Shown: positions 40,474 through 49,940 of the stretch, one piece after another
How positions within the stretch are numbered: the first letter of the stretch is position 1
Layout of the letters: the number at the start of each line of letters is the position of its first letter
Assembly: GCF_014646195.1 (NCBI RefSeq)
Contig: NZ_BMMZ01000004.1
Location: 372,001 to 436,000, forward strand
Origin: Microlunatus endophyticus
Lineage (GTDB): Bacteria; Actinomycetota; Actinomycetes; Propionibacteriales; Propionibacteriaceae
Direction: 5' to 3'
Length of the DNA stretch: 64,000 nt
Made by a program: the position numbers and the translations under genes
The notes under the pieces: generated by a model
The model's input: only the letters and a program-made list of their open reading frames with translations
Told to the model about the DNA's origin: nothing
Database searches by the model: none

Positions 40474-41391
40474 TCAGTTCTTGATCTTGGAGATCAGGGT
40501 CTCCAGCTCGGCGAATTCCTGGTCGTCGAGATCACGCAGCGGTGGCCGTACGGGTCCGGCCGGGTGACCGACCGCTCGGACGCCCGCCTTGACGATGCTG
40601 ACCGCATAGCCCTTGCCTCGATTGCGCAACTCGATGTAAGGCAGCACGAAATCGGACAACATCCGGTAGACGGAATCATGATCATCAGCCTGGACCGCGG
40701 CGAAGAAGTCCAGCGCGAATTCGGGGACGAAGTTGAAGATCGCCGAGGAGTAGGTGCTCAGCCCGAGCTGTTTGTACGGCAGCGCGAAAACCTCGGCGGT
40801 CGGCAGCCCGCCGATGTAGATCAATCGCTCCCGCATCCGGGCATAGATCTGGGTCATCTGTTCAAGATCACCGATGCCGTCCTTGACCCCGATCAGATTG
40901 GGGCAGCTGTCGGCGAGCCGCTCGACGGTGCCGGCCGCATAGCGGGCGTTGGCGCGGTTGTAGATGATCACACCCAGCGAGGTCGCCCGGCAGACCTGCT
41001 CGACGTGGGCGGCCAGACCGTCCTGTTCCGACTCGGTCAGATACGGCGGAAAGAGCAGGATGCCGTCGGCGCCGGCCTGCTCGGCACCGCGTGCCAACTC
41101 GGCCGCGGTACCGGTGTCCCGGCCGGCCGGCGCCAGGATCGGTACGCCGTCGGGCGCGCTCTGCACCGCGGCATCGACGACGGTGAGCACCTCGGCGGGT
41201 GTGAGGGAGAAGAATTCGCCGGTCCCGCCGGCCGCGAAGAGTCCGGCCACCGGATGCGCGGCCATCCGCTCGATGTGCGCGCGGTAGGCGTCCGGGGCGA
41301 CGGCAAGGTCATCGGTGAAATGCGTGACCGGGAAGGACAGCAGCCCGCGCGGGATCGCGGCGGCAAGATCTCGGGGTGCGTAGTCACTCAT
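40474..41391 (-). CDS. kdgD: 5-dehydro-4-deoxyglucarate dehydratase
   Basis: A 305-aa DapA-family aldolase-fold enzyme that dehydrates and decarboxylates 5-dehydro-4-deoxyglucarate to 2-oxoglutarate semialdehyde. Motifs: [14 protein letters not shown], the Tyr region [11 protein letters not shown] and Schiff-base Lys in [13 protein letters not shown]. With gudD it forms the two-step glucarate route to the TCA cycle; a semialdehyde dehydrogenase is not in the window. No ribosome site is at the usual distance before ATG 41391; instead a five-codon upstream frame with a strong site overlaps it. Confidence 0.92.
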   Translation of the reverse strand: MSDYAPRDLAAAIPRGLLSFPVTHFTDDLAVAPDAYRAHIERMAAHPVAGLFAAGGTGEFFSLTPAEVLTVVDAAVQSAPDGVPILAPAGRDTGTAAELARGAEQAGADGILLFPPYLTESEQDGLAAHVEQVCRATSLGVIIYNRANARYAAGTVERLADSCPNLIGVKDGIGDLEQMTQIYARMRERLIYIGGLPTAEVFALPYKQLGLSTYSSAIFNFVPEFALDFFAAVQADDHDSVYRMLSDFVLPYIELRNRGKGYAVSIVKAGVRAVGHPAGPVRPPLRDLDDQEFAELETLISKIKN

Positions 41392-41420
41392 CCGTCGGCA
41401 CTCACAATCGTCGTCCTCCT
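41388..41420 (-). promoter_or_regulatory. five-codon upstream ORF coupled to kdgD
   Basis: AGGAGG (41415-41420) is nine bases before GTG 41405, which opens V-S-A-D-G-stop. The TGA (41388-41390) overlaps the kdgD ATG as ATGA. So the only good ribosome site serves the mini-frame and kdgD may be reached by re-initiation. It could be fortuitous. Confidence 0.45.
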
Positions 41421-41459
41421 TACACGGTCCTTCACGGAAGCGGAGATAGGGTCGAGGCC

Positions 41460-42239
41460 GTGAAGAAGCCCGTGCCGCCGAAGCCGCATCCGTCGGGGGT
41501 CCGCCCGCCCAAGATCGCCAAGGACAAGGTACCGAACCACGTTGCGATCGTGATGGACGGTAACGGTCGCTGGGCCAAAGCGCGCAACCTGCCGCGTACC
41601 GAGGGACACGCGGCTGGCGAGGCGTCCCTGTTCGACGTCATCGAGGGCGCCATCGAGATCGGCGTGAAAAACCTGTCGGCCTATGCGTTCTCCACCGAGA
41701 ACTGGCGCCGTTCGCCCGACGAGGTGCGCTACCTGATGGGCTTCAATCGCGACGTGATCCACCGCCGACGTGACGAGTTGGATGCGATGGGCGTACGGGT
41801 CCGGTGGGCCGGTCGCCGACCGCGGCTGTGGCGGAGCGTGATCAACGAGCTGGAGACCGCCGAGCAGCAATCGGCCGACAACACGGTGCTGACCCTGCAG
41901 TTCTGCGTCAACTACGGCGGACGGGCCGAAATCGTCGATGCCGCCCGGCGGATCGCTGAGGAGGCCGCGGCCGGCCGGCTCGACCCGGCCAAACTCACCG
42001 AGGCACGGTTCCGCCGCTACCTGGACGAGCCGGACATACCCGACGTCGATCTGTTCGTCCGATCGTCGGGGGAGCAGCGGACCTCGAATTTCCTGGTCTG
42101 GCAGTCGGCCTACGCCGAGATGGTCTTCCTGAACCGGCTGTGGCCGGATTTTGATCGCCGCGATCTCTGGCACGCGATCGAGTTGTACGCCGACCGGGAC
42201 CGCCGCTACGGCGGGGCGGTGCCCAACAAGGTCCGCTGA
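41460..42239 (+). CDS. uppS: isoprenyl transferase (cis-prenyl / undecaprenyl diphosphate synthase family)
   Basis: A 259-aa cis-prenyltransferase making polyprenyl diphosphate carriers for wall synthesis. The catalytic Asp motif is [17 protein letters not shown] (about 25-41); [35 protein letters not shown] and [14 protein letters not shown] are family signatures. GTG 41460 (start [12 protein letters not shown]) is preferred; GGAG is upstream. Actinobacteria often have two such enzymes with different chain lengths, so the product length is not assigned. Confidence 0.95.
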   Translation: MKKPVPPKPHPSGVRPPKIAKDKVPNHVAIVMDGNGRWAKARNLPRTEGHAAGEASLFDVIEGAIEIGVKNLSAYAFSTENWRRSPDEVRYLMGFNRDVIHRRRDELDAMGVRVRWAGRRPRLWRSVINELETAEQQSADNTVLTLQFCVNYGGRAEIVDAARRIAEEAAAGRLDPAKLTEARFRRYLDEPDIPDVDLFVRSSGEQRTSNFLVWQSAYAEMVFLNRLWPDFDRRDLWHAIELYADRDRRYGGAVPNKVR

Positions 42240-42248
42240 CCACGCGCC

Positions 42249-42647
42249 TCAGCAGTCGGAGCAGGTGCCGAATATCTCCAACTCGTGGTTGACGTCGCGG
42301 AAGCCGTTCTTCTCCGCGATCGACTTGGCCCAGCGTTCCACGGTCGGACCGGTGACCTCGACTGTGCGCCCGCAGCTGCGGCAGACCAGGTGGTGATGGT
42401 GGCCGCCGGAGCACCGCCGGTAGCTCATCTCCCCGTCGGCGTTGCGGATCGCGTCCACCTCGCCGCTGTCGGCCATCAGCTGCAGTGCGCGGTAGACCGT
42501 GGTCAGCCCGACTCCGGCATCGGCATGCCGCAACTCGTCGTGGATCTGTTGTGCAGTGCGGAAGTCATCGCCCGCGCTGACGATCTCCTCCACCGCCGTA
42601 CGCTGGCGGGTGCGCCGTTGGGCGGTGTGGTTCCTGGTTGCTGTCAT
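42249..42647 (-). CDS. zur: Fur-family zinc regulator Zur
   Basis: A 132-aa metal-dependent repressor. Winged helix about 10-85 (RTAQQIHDELRHADAGVGLT, TTVYRALQLMADSG); metal sites GGHHHHLVCRSCGRTVEV and the terminal CSDC (two CxxC for structural Zn). Its position as last gene of znuA-znuC-znuB argues for Zur rather than Fur. With zinc it should bind the palindrome over the znuA promoter (45463-45479), giving autoregulation of the operon. It starts 12 bases after znuB. Confidence 0.92.
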   Translation of the reverse strand: MTATRNHTAQRRTRQRTAVEEIVSAGDDFRTAQQIHDELRHADAGVGLTTVYRALQLMADSGEVDAIRNADGEMSYRRCSGGHHHHLVCRSCGRTVEVTGPTVERWAKSIAEKNGFRDVNHELEIFGTCSDC

Positions 42648-42659
42648 GATCTCTCCCGG

Positions 42660-43664
42660 TCAGTGTTCGTCGTAGTGATCACGGTGGACGGCGTGCCGAT
42701 GACCGTCGTGGACGTAGTCGACATGATCTTGGTGGATCACGGCCTGATGATCACAGTCCGGATCGCCGTGGTGATGCGGATGGGTGCCGGTCAGCACATG
42801 AGGCGTCGGGATCTCGGAGTGATCTGCCGGCTCGGTGATGATCACCGGTGCCGTTCTTCGTCTGGCCAGCAGCGTGGAGATCGGCCAGCTGACCGCGAAC
42901 ACCGCGATCGCGAAGACCACGATCAACGCGCCCGGTGCGGCGTCGAGGTAGAAGGATCCCGCCGCTCCGCCGACCGAGACCAGCACCCCGATGCCCATCG
43001 CAGTGCCGAGTGCGGCGTAGAAACCGGGTACCAGATTCTGTGCAGCAGCGACCGGCACCACCATCAGGGCACTGACCAGCAGTAGCCCGACGGTCCGCAT
43101 CGACAGCGTCACGGTGATCGCGGCCAGCACGACCACCACGATGTTGTAGAAGCGGGTCGGCAGTCCGAGCACCCGGGCGAAGTCCTCGTCCGCGCTGACG
43201 GCGAAGAGTTGCGGAGCCAGGCCGATCGTCGGCACCAGCACCACGACCGCCAGGATCCCGATCAGCACGAGATCACCGGAGGTCACCGACGTCAGCGAGC
43301 CGAAGAGGTATTGCGACAGCGCCCCGGTGCCGCCGCCGGCGAAGGCCGACATCAGTACGCCTGCTGCAAGGCCGCCGTAGAAGAGGATCGCCAGCCCGAC
43401 GTCACCGGTGGCCTTGCCCCGCTGCCGGAGCACCTCGACCAGAACGGCGCCGGCGACACAGACCACGACGGCGACCGGGATCGGCGCTTGCCGGGTCAGC
43501 AACGCCAGTCCGACACCGGCGATTGCGACGTGGCCGAGGCCGTCGCCCAGCAGGCTGAGTCGGCGCTGGACGATGTAGCCGCCGATGGCGGGGGCGAGCA
43601 GCCCGGTCAACAGCGCGGCCAGCAGGGCTCGCTGCATGAACGGATAGCTGAGGATGCCGATCAT
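42660..43664 (-). CDS. znuB: zinc ABC transporter permease with His-rich tail
   Basis: A 334-aa ABC-3-type permease with about eight helices (FMQRALLAALLTGLLAPAIG first; VQRRLSLLGDGLGHVAIAGV is the conserved loop). The last 40 residues are a cytosolic His/Asp-rich tail (THPHHHGDPDCDHQAVIHQD and onward), about a dozen His, likely a zinc store or sensor. It overlaps znuC by four bases (ATGA). Confidence 0.93.
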   Translation of the reverse strand: MIGILSYPFMQRALLAALLTGLLAPAIGGYIVQRRLSLLGDGLGHVAIAGVGLALLTRQAPIPVAVVVCVAGAVLVEVLRQRGKATGDVGLAILFYGGLAAGVLMSAFAGGGTGALSQYLFGSLTSVTSGDLVLIGILAVVVLVPTIGLAPQLFAVSADEDFARVLGLPTRFYNIVVVVLAAITVTLSMRTVGLLLVSALMVVPVAAAQNLVPGFYAALGTAMGIGVLVSVGGAAGSFYLDAAPGALIVVFAIAVFAVSWPISTLLARRRTAPVIITEPADHSEIPTPHVLTGTHPHHHGDPDCDHQAVIHQDHVDYVHDGHRHAVHRDHYDEH

Positions 43665-44479
43665 GATTCCGCTCCGCTCCTGAGGTCAAGGGGACCGGCG
43701 ACGTGCGGCCCGGATCCCCGCTGCGGTCCATCGGCCGTCTCGTGTTCGTGGCCACCGTGCTGGGTCCGATGATGATCATGGAGCTCGGCGGCCGAACGGG
43801 GCAGCTCCCCGTCATGGACGACGCGGCCCTCGCGGAGCACGATCGCCCGGTCGACCAGCGGGGCGAGTGGGCCGATCTCGTGCAGGACGACCAGGATCGC
43901 CATCCCGCGACGCAACAACTCTGCCAGCACGTCGGCCAGGATCTGCTGGTGTTCCAGATCGACGCCCGCGGTCGGCTCGTCGAGCACCAGCAGGTCGGGC
44001 CGGGTGGCCAGTGCCCGGGCGATCAGCACCCGCTGCTGCTGGCCGCCGGACAGATGCTGCATCTCCGCCGACGCCCGGTCGGCCAGTCCGACGACCTCGA
44101 GCGCCTCCTTTGCTGCCTGTCGGTCGTCGCGGGTCGGCGGCAGGAACGGCGGTCGGTGGCCGAGCCGCCCGGAACCGACGATCTCGCTGACTTTGGCCCG
44201 GGTGAGATTGATCGTGGACCGTTGCGGCACGTAGCCGACCCGCGACCAGCGCTTGAAGTCGTCCAGGTCGGTGCCGAAGAGGGTGATCGTGCCGCGTCGC
44301 AGCGGCGTCAGACCCAGCAGGGTGCGGACCAGGGTGGACTTGCCGGAGCCGTTGCCACCCAGCAGGGCGACGGTCTCCCCGCTGTGCACGGTCAGCGAGA
44401 TGCCCCGCAGGATCGGCAGGCCGCCAAGCTCGACGGAGACGTCGTCGGCCCGCAGCACCGGATCGCTGGTCAGTTCCAT
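43661..44479 (-). CDS. znuC: zinc ABC transporter ATPase
   Basis: A 272-aa ATPase: Walker A GGNGSGKST (about 41-49), Q-loop VGYVPQRS, signature HLSGGQQQRV (about 142-151), Walker B LLVLDEPTAGVD and switch His VVLHEIG. The C-terminal 40 residues also carry clustered His (HDHHRTQHGGHEHE), echoing the znuB tail. It energises zinc uptake with ZnuA and ZnuB. Confidence 0.94.
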   Translation of the reverse strand: MELTSDPVLRADDVSVELGGLPILRGISLTVHSGETVALLGGNGSGKSTLVRTLLGLTPLRRGTITLFGTDLDDFKRWSRVGYVPQRSTINLTRAKVSEIVGSGRLGHRPPFLPPTRDDRQAAKEALEVVGLADRASAEMQHLSGGQQQRVLIARALATRPDLLVLDEPTAGVDLEHQQILADVLAELLRRGMAILVVLHEIGPLAPLVDRAIVLREGRVVHDGELPRSAAELHDHHRTQHGGHEHETADGPQRGSGPHVAGPLDLRSGAES

Positions 44480-44510
44480 GACGTGTCCATTCTCAGACTT
44501 GTTCCCGTTC

Positions 44511-45464
44511 TCAGCTGCACTCGTTGGCCCGCTGCAAGGCCGTCAGATTCGACTTCATCACGGCGATGTAGTTGTCGCCGCGGGACTGGCTGGTGATGCC
44601 CTCGATCGGGTCAAGGACGTCGGTCCTGAGGCCGAGATCACCGGCGATCGATCGGGCGATGGCGGGGGAGATCAATGTCTCGTAGAAGATCGTGGTGACC
44701 CCGTGGGTCTTGGCCAGCTGTTGCACCTGGGCGATCCGGGCCGGCGAGGGCTCGGTGTCCGGGCTGAGTCCGGTGACGCTGATCTGCTGCAGTCCGTAGC
44801 GTTCGGCGAGGTAGCCGAAGGCGGCGTGGGTGGTGATGAACTCCGTACGCTTGCAGGTCGCCAATCCGGTCCGGTATTCCGCGTCCAGGGACTTGAGCTG
44901 GGTGATCAATCCGGCCGCGTTGCGGTTGTAGTCGGCCCGGTGAGCGGGATCGATCTGGTCCAGCCGGCGATCGACCGCCTGGGTGATGGTGATCATGTGG
45001 CTGGGGTCGAGCCAGACGTGCGGATCGAGGTTGGTGGTGCCGGCCCGGTCGTCCGGATCGTCGTTCTCCTCGCCCAACGGGCCGTGGTCCTCCAGCGGGA
45101 CGAAGTCGGCCGTGTCCAGCAGGTTGTCCTTGCCGTGGGCGTTGCCGTTCTCGGCCACCGCATCGTCGACCGCCGCCTGGAAGTAGCGCTGGTAGATCAC
45201 CAGGTCCGCGTCGTAGATGCTGGCCACCTGCCGCGGAGTCAACTCCAGATCATGGGGTTCGGCGCCCGGCTTGGTAAGGCTGGTGACGTGCGCGTGCGGC
45301 CCGGCGATCCGCTGCGCCACGAACTGGAACGGGTAGAAAGCCGTCACGATCAGCAACTGGCCCGGCTTGGCTCCTGCTGCGGCTGCGCCGGTTGCGCACG
45401 CGCTGGTCGCGAGCACCGCCAGCACGGCGATCAACCCAGCGAGCGCGCGCGGGAACCTCCTCAT
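44511..45464 (-). CDS. znuA: zinc-binding lipoprotein ZnuA
   Basis: A 317-aa cluster 9 metal-binding protein. Signal RRFPRALAGLIAVLAVLATS ends at lipobox Cys (TSAC). Metal ligands are likely the His of AEPHDLELTPRQVASI, the Asp/His loop (DFVPLEDHGPLGEENDDPDD), LDPHVWLDPSHM, ITTHAAFGYLAERYG and the late Glu/Asp. ATG 45464 is chosen over 45473 and 45479: no Shine-Dalgarno serves any of them, and a promoter placed over the Zur box would start the mRNA at about 45465. Confidence 0.9.
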   Translation of the reverse strand: MRRFPRALAGLIAVLAVLATSACATGAAAAGAKPGQLLIVTAFYPFQFVAQRIAGPHAHVTSLTKPGAEPHDLELTPRQVASIYDADLVIYQRYFQAAVDDAVAENGNAHGKDNLLDTADFVPLEDHGPLGEENDDPDDRAGTTNLDPHVWLDPSHMITITQAVDRRLDQIDPAHRADYNRNAAGLITQLKSLDAEYRTGLATCKRTEFITTHAAFGYLAERYGLQQISVTGLSPDTEPSPARIAQVQQLAKTHGVTTIFYETLISPAIARSIAGDLGLRTDVLDPIEGITSQSRGDNYIAVMKSNLTALQRANECS

Positions 45465-45500
45465 GAAAACCATTTTCATTTCAGGGTGGTCCGAAGTCAA
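45463..45500 (-). promoter_or_regulatory. Zur box over predicted leaderless znuA promoter
   Basis: ATGAAAACCATTTTCAT (45463-45479) matches the Fur/Zur palindrome ATGAAAATGATTTTCAT at 15 of 17 bases. On the minus strand TTGACT (45500-45495) is a perfect-looking -35, 17 bases from GAAAAT (45477-45472), a 4/6 match to TATAAT; transcription would begin at or one base before ATG 45464. Zur bound here would block the -10 and start codon together. Confidence 0.75.
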
Positions 45501-45579
45501 GTCGACGCCGAACCGCGGTGAACCCTCACACCGTTAACCTGCTGAACACGTGGATGGTCGGGTCCATCAGGAGGTTGAT

Positions 45580-46041
45580 ATGAAGAAGGCAGTCATCGGG
45601 ATCGCCATGAGCATCCTCGCCCTGGTCGGCGTCGCGGTCGACGCGCCGGCCGCGTCGGCAGGCACGATCCAGAAACATCTTCCCCCGGGGTGGCAGTGGA
45701 CGACCCGTGCTGATTGCGAACGCGGCCGGTTGGTCGGATGGCATCGGCTCGCCGGGCCGTACGGCACCTATCAGGGCAGGGACTACTTCTACGTCCGGAA
45801 CAATCGGCTCTGCGTGTTCACGGTCGATCACCTCGCCGGTGCCCACGTCATCGACCTCAGCTTCCGTACCTCGCACACTGGACCATACGGCTGGGACCTC
45901 GGCAATTACAACGAATACGCGGGTGCCGCCCGGGCGCCGAAGAATCGCTGCATCACCGTACAGGGAGAGGTCCAGGTCAAGCACCCTCGCTCGACCTGGG
46001 ACTACAGCGAGAAGCCCTTCACCCGCTGCATCGGTAGTTGA
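45580..46041 (+). CDS. small secreted protein of unknown function
   Basis: A 153-aa protein with a clear signal peptide (KKAVIGIAMSILALVGVAVD, then APAASAG cleavage). The mature part has four Cys (ADCERG, RLCVFT, NRCITV, TRCIGS), likely two disulfides, and many aromatic residues (GPYGTYQGRDYFYVRNNR). AGGAGG five bases before ATG 45580 is a strong ribosome site. No family recognised; it is divergent from znuA, sharing about 80 bases of upstream DNA, so zinc-linked expression is possible. Confidence 0.85.
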   Translation: MKKAVIGIAMSILALVGVAVDAPAASAGTIQKHLPPGWQWTTRADCERGRLVGWHRLAGPYGTYQGRDYFYVRNNRLCVFTVDHLAGAHVIDLSFRTSHTGPYGWDLGNYNEYAGAARAPKNRCITVQGEVQVKHPRSTWDYSEKPFTRCIGS

Positions 46042-46052
46042 TCGATCCAGCC

Positions 46053-46343
46053 GTGATCGCCATCAGCCGATTCACCGTTCCCGAGAAGCGGGCTGACGAG
46101 TTCGTCGAGCAGGCGGACGCCGCGGTGGCGGTGTTCACGAAGGCAGATGGTTTCCTGAGTGCCGATGTCGCCCGCAATCTCGACGAGCCGACGCTGTGGA
46201 CCATCACCACACGATGGAAGAACGTCGGCTCCTACCGCCGGGCACTCGGGTCCTACGACGCCAAGATGACCGTCGTACCGCTGCTGTCCCTGGCCATCGA
46301 CGAGCCGTCGGCGTACGAGTCGCCGGAGAATCTACGGCTGTAG
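46053..46343 (+). CDS. antibiotic biosynthesis monooxygenase (ABM)-domain protein
   Basis: A 96-aa ferredoxin-like ABM-fold protein: VIAISRFTVPEKRADEFVEQ, ADGFLSADVARNLDEPTLW and WKNVGSYRRALGSYDAKM are the four strands/helices. Members are small dimeric oxygenases or heme-degrading-like proteins; the function here is unknown. GTG 46053 is preferred; TTG 46038 overlaps the preceding stop. Confidence 0.82.
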   Translation: MIAISRFTVPEKRADEFVEQADAAVAVFTKADGFLSADVARNLDEPTLWTITTRWKNVGSYRRALGSYDAKMTVVPLLSLAIDEPSAYESPENLRL

Positions 46344-46447
46344 TGGCGGTGCTTGGTGACCAACAGCACCGTGACGATCGGCACGAAGAATTACCGGTAC
46401 GCCGGCACGTATCACGTGCCCGGCAAGAACTGCTGGGCTCGTGCTCC

Positions 46448-47230
46448 CTACGGCATGCCCTGGCTGATCACCGCATCCAGGGCTCGCCGGGAGTCGGGGT
46501 CTCCGGAGATCTCTGCTGAGCCGGCGCGGCCCCACGCCCACAGGGCGAGGTCGACCACCGGGGCCCTGGCGGTGACCGTGGGCGTTCCGGAGATCGCCGG
46601 CACGGCGCGCGGCTCATCGAACTGGTTGCCCGACTCCGGTCCCGTGCCGAACCAGCGTCCCAGCTCGACCAACCATCGCTGGTCGGTGTCGGTGGCGACG
46701 AATTCGCCGATCGCCTTCGGCTCGTACGTCGCCCAGTCGGCCATCCAGCCCCACATCACCTCGATCCCGTGGCCGATCGCTCCGGCTGCCACATCGGGTG
46801 CGATCGGGCCGGCCGCCAAGCCGGCTGCCAGCTCGGCATCGACCCGGTGCATGGTCGCCTCGTAGGTCTGCATCCGTCGGGTGAAGCCGACCGTCTGGTC
46901 CGGATCGAACCAGGACCAGCGCGGCTCTGAGTCGTCGAGTCGGCGCAGCTCGGCCACCAGCGATTCGGTGGCCTGCCGGCGCAGCGCCAGCGAGGCCGCG
47001 AGGCCGGTCGGGCGCTCCGGCTTCGAATTCTCGACCGCCTCGACGTCGGCCTCGGTGCGCGCGTCGCGGCCGAGGATGCCGGCCCAGAAGAGCTGGACTT
47101 CGGTCAGGTGCCAGAGCAGGTCGCCGGCAGTCCAATCCGGGCAGCTGGGCACCCGGGCATCGGAGGGTGCGTCCGCCAGGACTTCGGCGAACCTTTCGGA
47201 TTCGGTCTCGATGATCGCTTCTCGGTCCAT
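46448..47230 (-). CDS. maleylpyruvate isomerase-family (DinB-like) protein
   Basis: A 260-aa protein of the mycothiol-dependent maleylpyruvate isomerase group. SCPDWTAGDLLWHLTEVQLF (about 30-49) has the metal His; MQTYEATMHRVDAELAAG (about 130-147) has the His of the HRxDAE motif; the C-terminal MDMPI domain ends with LALWAWGRAGS. Most members are uncharacterised thiol-dependent enzymes of actinobacteria. ATG 47230 gives the usual start. The 104-base gap on its 3' side (46344-46447) holds an unassigned Tyr-rich frame fragment. Confidence 0.88.
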   Translation of the reverse strand: MDREAIIETESERFAEVLADAPSDARVPSCPDWTAGDLLWHLTEVQLFWAGILGRDARTEADVEAVENSKPERPTGLAASLALRRQATESLVAELRRLDDSEPRWSWFDPDQTVGFTRRMQTYEATMHRVDAELAAGLAAGPIAPDVAAGAIGHGIEVMWGWMADWATYEPKAIGEFVATDTDQRWLVELGRWFGTGPESGNQFDEPRAVPAISGTPTVTARAPVVDLALWAWGRAGSAEISGDPDSRRALDAVISQGMP

Positions 47231-47371
47231 GTCCCGGACGTTAGTGCCAGGCACCGACACCGGCACGGGCCGTAATCGAATCGGATCAACCGGGCCCGAT
47301 CAACTAGCCTGGGGCGTTGAGGAGCGGGCGCCAGCCGGGTGTCCGCAACCAGTAGTAAGTGGAGACCATCC

Positions 47372-48760
47372 GTGGCCAAGAGCAAGCTCGACGACGTCAT
47401 CAGCCTGTGCAAGCGCAGGGGCTTTGTCTTCCAGTCCGGTGAGATCTACGGCGGCACCCGGTCGGCGTGGGACTACGGACCCTTCGGCGTCGAGCTCAAG
47501 GAGAACATCAAGCGCCAGTGGTGGCGCTCGATGGTGCAGAGCCGCGACGATGTCGTCGGCCTCGACTCGGCGATCATCCTGCCCAAGGAGGTCTGGGTCG
47601 CATCCGGTCACGTCGGCGTCTTCACCGATCCGTTGGTCGAGTGCCTGAACTGCCATCAACGCTTCCGCGCTGACCACATGCAGGAGGCGTACGCCGCCAA
47701 GCACGACGTCGCCGATCCGGAGACGGTGACCTTCGATCTGGTCAACTGCCCGAATTGCGGCACCAAGGGCAAGTGGACCCCGCCGCGGGACTTCAACATG
47801 ATGCTCAAGACCCATCTCGGGGTCGTCGAGGACGAGTCGGGGCTGGCGTACCTGCGACCCGAGACCGCGCAGGGCATCTTCGTGAACTTCAACAACGTGC
47901 TGACCGTTGCCCGCAAGAAGCCGCCGTTCGGCATCGCGCAGACCGGCAAGTCCTTCCGCAACGAGATCACACCCGGCAACTTCATCTTCCGTACTCGTGA
48001 ATTCGAGCAGATGGAGATGGAGTTCTTCGTCGAGCCCGGCACCGACGAACAATGGCATCAGTACTGGATCGACACCAGGACCGACTGGTATGTCGATCTT
48101 GGAATCTCCCGGGACAACCTGCGCCATTACGAGCACCCGAAGGAGAAGTTGTCGCACTACTCCAAACGGACGGTCGACATCGAGTACCGCTTCGAGTTCA
48201 CCGGCAACGAGTGGGGCGAGCTGGAGGGCATCGCCAACCGGACCGATTTCGATCTTGGCACCCACAGCAAGCATTCGGGAGTCGATCTCTCGTATTTCGA
48301 CCAGGCCAAGAACGAGCGCTACACGCCGTACGTGATCGAGCCGGCCGGCGGTGTGACCCGTTCGCTGATGGCCTTCCTGGTCGAGGCGTACGCCGAGGAC
48401 GAGGCGCCCAACACCAAGGGCGGGGTGGACAAGCGCACGGTGCTGCGGCTTGATCATCGGCTCGCTCCGGTCAAGGCGGCGGTGCTGCCGCTGTCCCGCA
48501 ATGAGCAGTTGTCGCCGAAGGCGCGTGATCTTGCCGCCGAGCTGCGCAAGCACTGGAACGTGGACTTCGACGACGCCCAGGCGATCGGTCGGCGCTACCG
48601 CCGCCAGGACGAGATCGGTACGCCGTTCTGCATCACGGTCGACTTCGACACCCTCACCGACGATGCGGTGACGGTTCGCGACCGCGACACCATGTCCCAG
48701 GAGCGGGTCAGCCTGGACAAGGTCGTCGAGTACCTCGCCCCCAAGCTCATCGGAGCGTGA
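47372..48760 (+). CDS. glyS: glycine-tRNA ligase, homodimeric type
   Basis: A 462-aa class II synthetase charging tRNA-Gly. Motif 1 region [20 protein letters not shown], two CxxC zinc pairs ([16 protein letters not shown]), motif 2 [21 protein letters not shown] (split here as [15 protein letters not shown]) and motif 3 in [14 protein letters not shown]; the anticodon domain follows at about 370. GTG 47372 has GGAG seven bases upstream. Standard length. Its stop overlaps dusB by four bases. Confidence 0.97.
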   Translation: MAKSKLDDVISLCKRRGFVFQSGEIYGGTRSAWDYGPFGVELKENIKRQWWRSMVQSRDDVVGLDSAIILPKEVWVASGHVGVFTDPLVECLNCHQRFRADHMQEAYAAKHDVADPETVTFDLVNCPNCGTKGKWTPPRDFNMMLKTHLGVVEDESGLAYLRPETAQGIFVNFNNVLTVARKKPPFGIAQTGKSFRNEITPGNFIFRTREFEQMEMEFFVEPGTDEQWHQYWIDTRTDWYVDLGISRDNLRHYEHPKEKLSHYSKRTVDIEYRFEFTGNEWGELEGIANRTDFDLGTHSKHSGVDLSYFDQAKNERYTPYVIEPAGGVTRSLMAFLVEAYAEDEAPNTKGGVDKRTVLRLDHRLAPVKAAVLPLSRNEQLSPKARDLAAELRKHWNVDFDDAQAIGRRYRRQDEIGTPFCITVDFDTLTDDAVTVRDRDTMSQERVSLDKVVEYLAPKLIGA

Positions 48761-49923
48761 TCTTGGTTTCCACGATCCCTGAGCTTGCCGAAGGGGTGAA
48801 ACCCCTGCGCCTTGGGCGTCTCGCCATCGACACGCCGGTCGTGCTGGCGCCGATGGCCGGCATCACCAATGCCGCGTACCGCCAACTCTGCCGGGAGCAG
48901 GGCGCCGGGCTGTACGTAGCGGAGATGATCACCTCCCGCGGGATCGTTGAGCGCGATCCCAAGACGCTGTCGATGTTGCAGTTCGATCCGGGCGAGACCG
49001 TACGCAGTGTGCAGCTCTACGGCACCGACCCGTACTACATGGCCGAAGCCGCCAAGATCCTCTGCGGTGAGTACGGCGTCGGCCACGTCGACATGAATTT
49101 CGGCTGCCCGGTGCCCAAGGTCACCCGCAAAGGCGGCGGTGCCGCGCTTCCGTGGAAGCGGGACCTCCTCGAGGCGATCCTGACGAGCGTGGTCAAGGCA
49201 GCCGAGCCGTACGGAGTCCCGGTCACCTGCAAGACCCGCAAGGGCATCGACGATGATCATCTGACCTATCGCGATGCCGGCCGGATCGCTGAGCAGTCAG
49301 GGATCGCCGCCATAGCCCTGCACGGCAGGACCGCCATGCAGCACTACTCCGGGCATGCCGACTGGGACGCGATCGCCGACCTCGTCGATCAGGTCAGCAT
49401 CCCCGTGCTGGGCAACGGCGACATCTGGGAAGCCGCCGATGCGACCCGGATGATCATGCACACGAACGCCGCCGGCGTGGTGGTCGGTCGCGGCTGCCTC
49501 GGCCGGCCCTGGCTCTTCCGTGATCTTGCCGATGCCTTCGCCGGTCGTGCCACGCAGACGCTCCCGACCTCGGGCGAGGTCGCCGGAGTCGTACGCCGCC
49601 ATGCCGAGCTGCTCGCCGGTCTGATGGGGGAGCAGCGCGGGGTGACCGACCTGCGCAAGCACATGGCCTGGTATTTCAAGGGATTCCCGATCGGTGGCGA
49701 CCTTCGTCATGATCTTGGTACGGTTTCCAGCTTCAGTGAGCTCGATGATCATCTGGGCCGTCTTGATCCCAACCTGGCCTACCCGGTCGAGGAGCTCGGC
49801 AGGCCCCGCGGACGCCAGGGATCCCCGCGCGGCAAGGTCGCCCTGCCCGAAGGCTGGCTGGCCGACACCTGTGGACTCGATCTCGAACTCTCCAGCGCGG
49901 AGATCGGTGTCTCCGGGGGCTGA
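48757..49923 (+). CDS. dusB: tRNA-dihydrouridine synthase
   Basis: A 388-aa FMN enzyme reducing uridines in the tRNA D-loop. [17 protein letters not shown], the catalytic Cys loop [20 protein letters not shown] (about 110-129), [16 protein letters not shown] and [15 protein letters not shown] are diagnostic. GTG 48757 overlaps the glyS stop. Residues 5-15 ([11 protein letters not shown]) are encoded by a copy of the dispersed GAGCTTG(T/C)CGAAGGG element, so the N-terminus may be a recent addition; conserved homology starts at LRLGRLAID. Confidence 0.95.
   Translation: MILVSTIPELAEGVKPLRLGRLAIDTPVVLAPMAGITNAAYRQLCREQGAGLYVAEMITSRGIVERDPKTLSMLQFDPGETVRSVQLYGTDPYYMAEAAKILCGEYGVGHVDMNFGCPVPKVTRKGGGAALPWKRDLLEAILTSVVKAAEPYGVPVTCKTRKGIDDDHLTYRDAGRIAEQSGIAAIALHGRTAMQHYSGHADWDAIADLVDQVSIPVLGNGDIWEAADATRMIMHTNAAGVVVGRGCLGRPWLFRDLADAFAGRATQTLPTSGEVAGVVRRHAELLAGLMGEQRGVTDLRKHMAWYFKGFPIGGDLRHDLGTVSSFSELDDHLGRLDPNLAYPVEELGRPRGRQGSPRGKVALPEGWLADTCGLDLELSSAEIGVSGG
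48777..48796 (+). repeat. dispersed CTGAGCTTGCCGAAGGG element in dusB 5' end
   Basis: CCCTGAGCTTGCCGAAGGGG near the start of dusB, the same core as 28705-28722 (reverse strand), 19262-19280 and 13197-13210. Such short elements recur in GC-rich actinobacterial genomes. Confidence 0.55.
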
Positions 49924-49940
49924 GTGATCAGTCCTCCAGG

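Noticed and set aside
46344..46447. Short frame with GTKNYRYAGTYHVPGKNCWA
   Set aside because: It looks protein-like, but there is no start, stop context or family; too little to call even a remnant gene.
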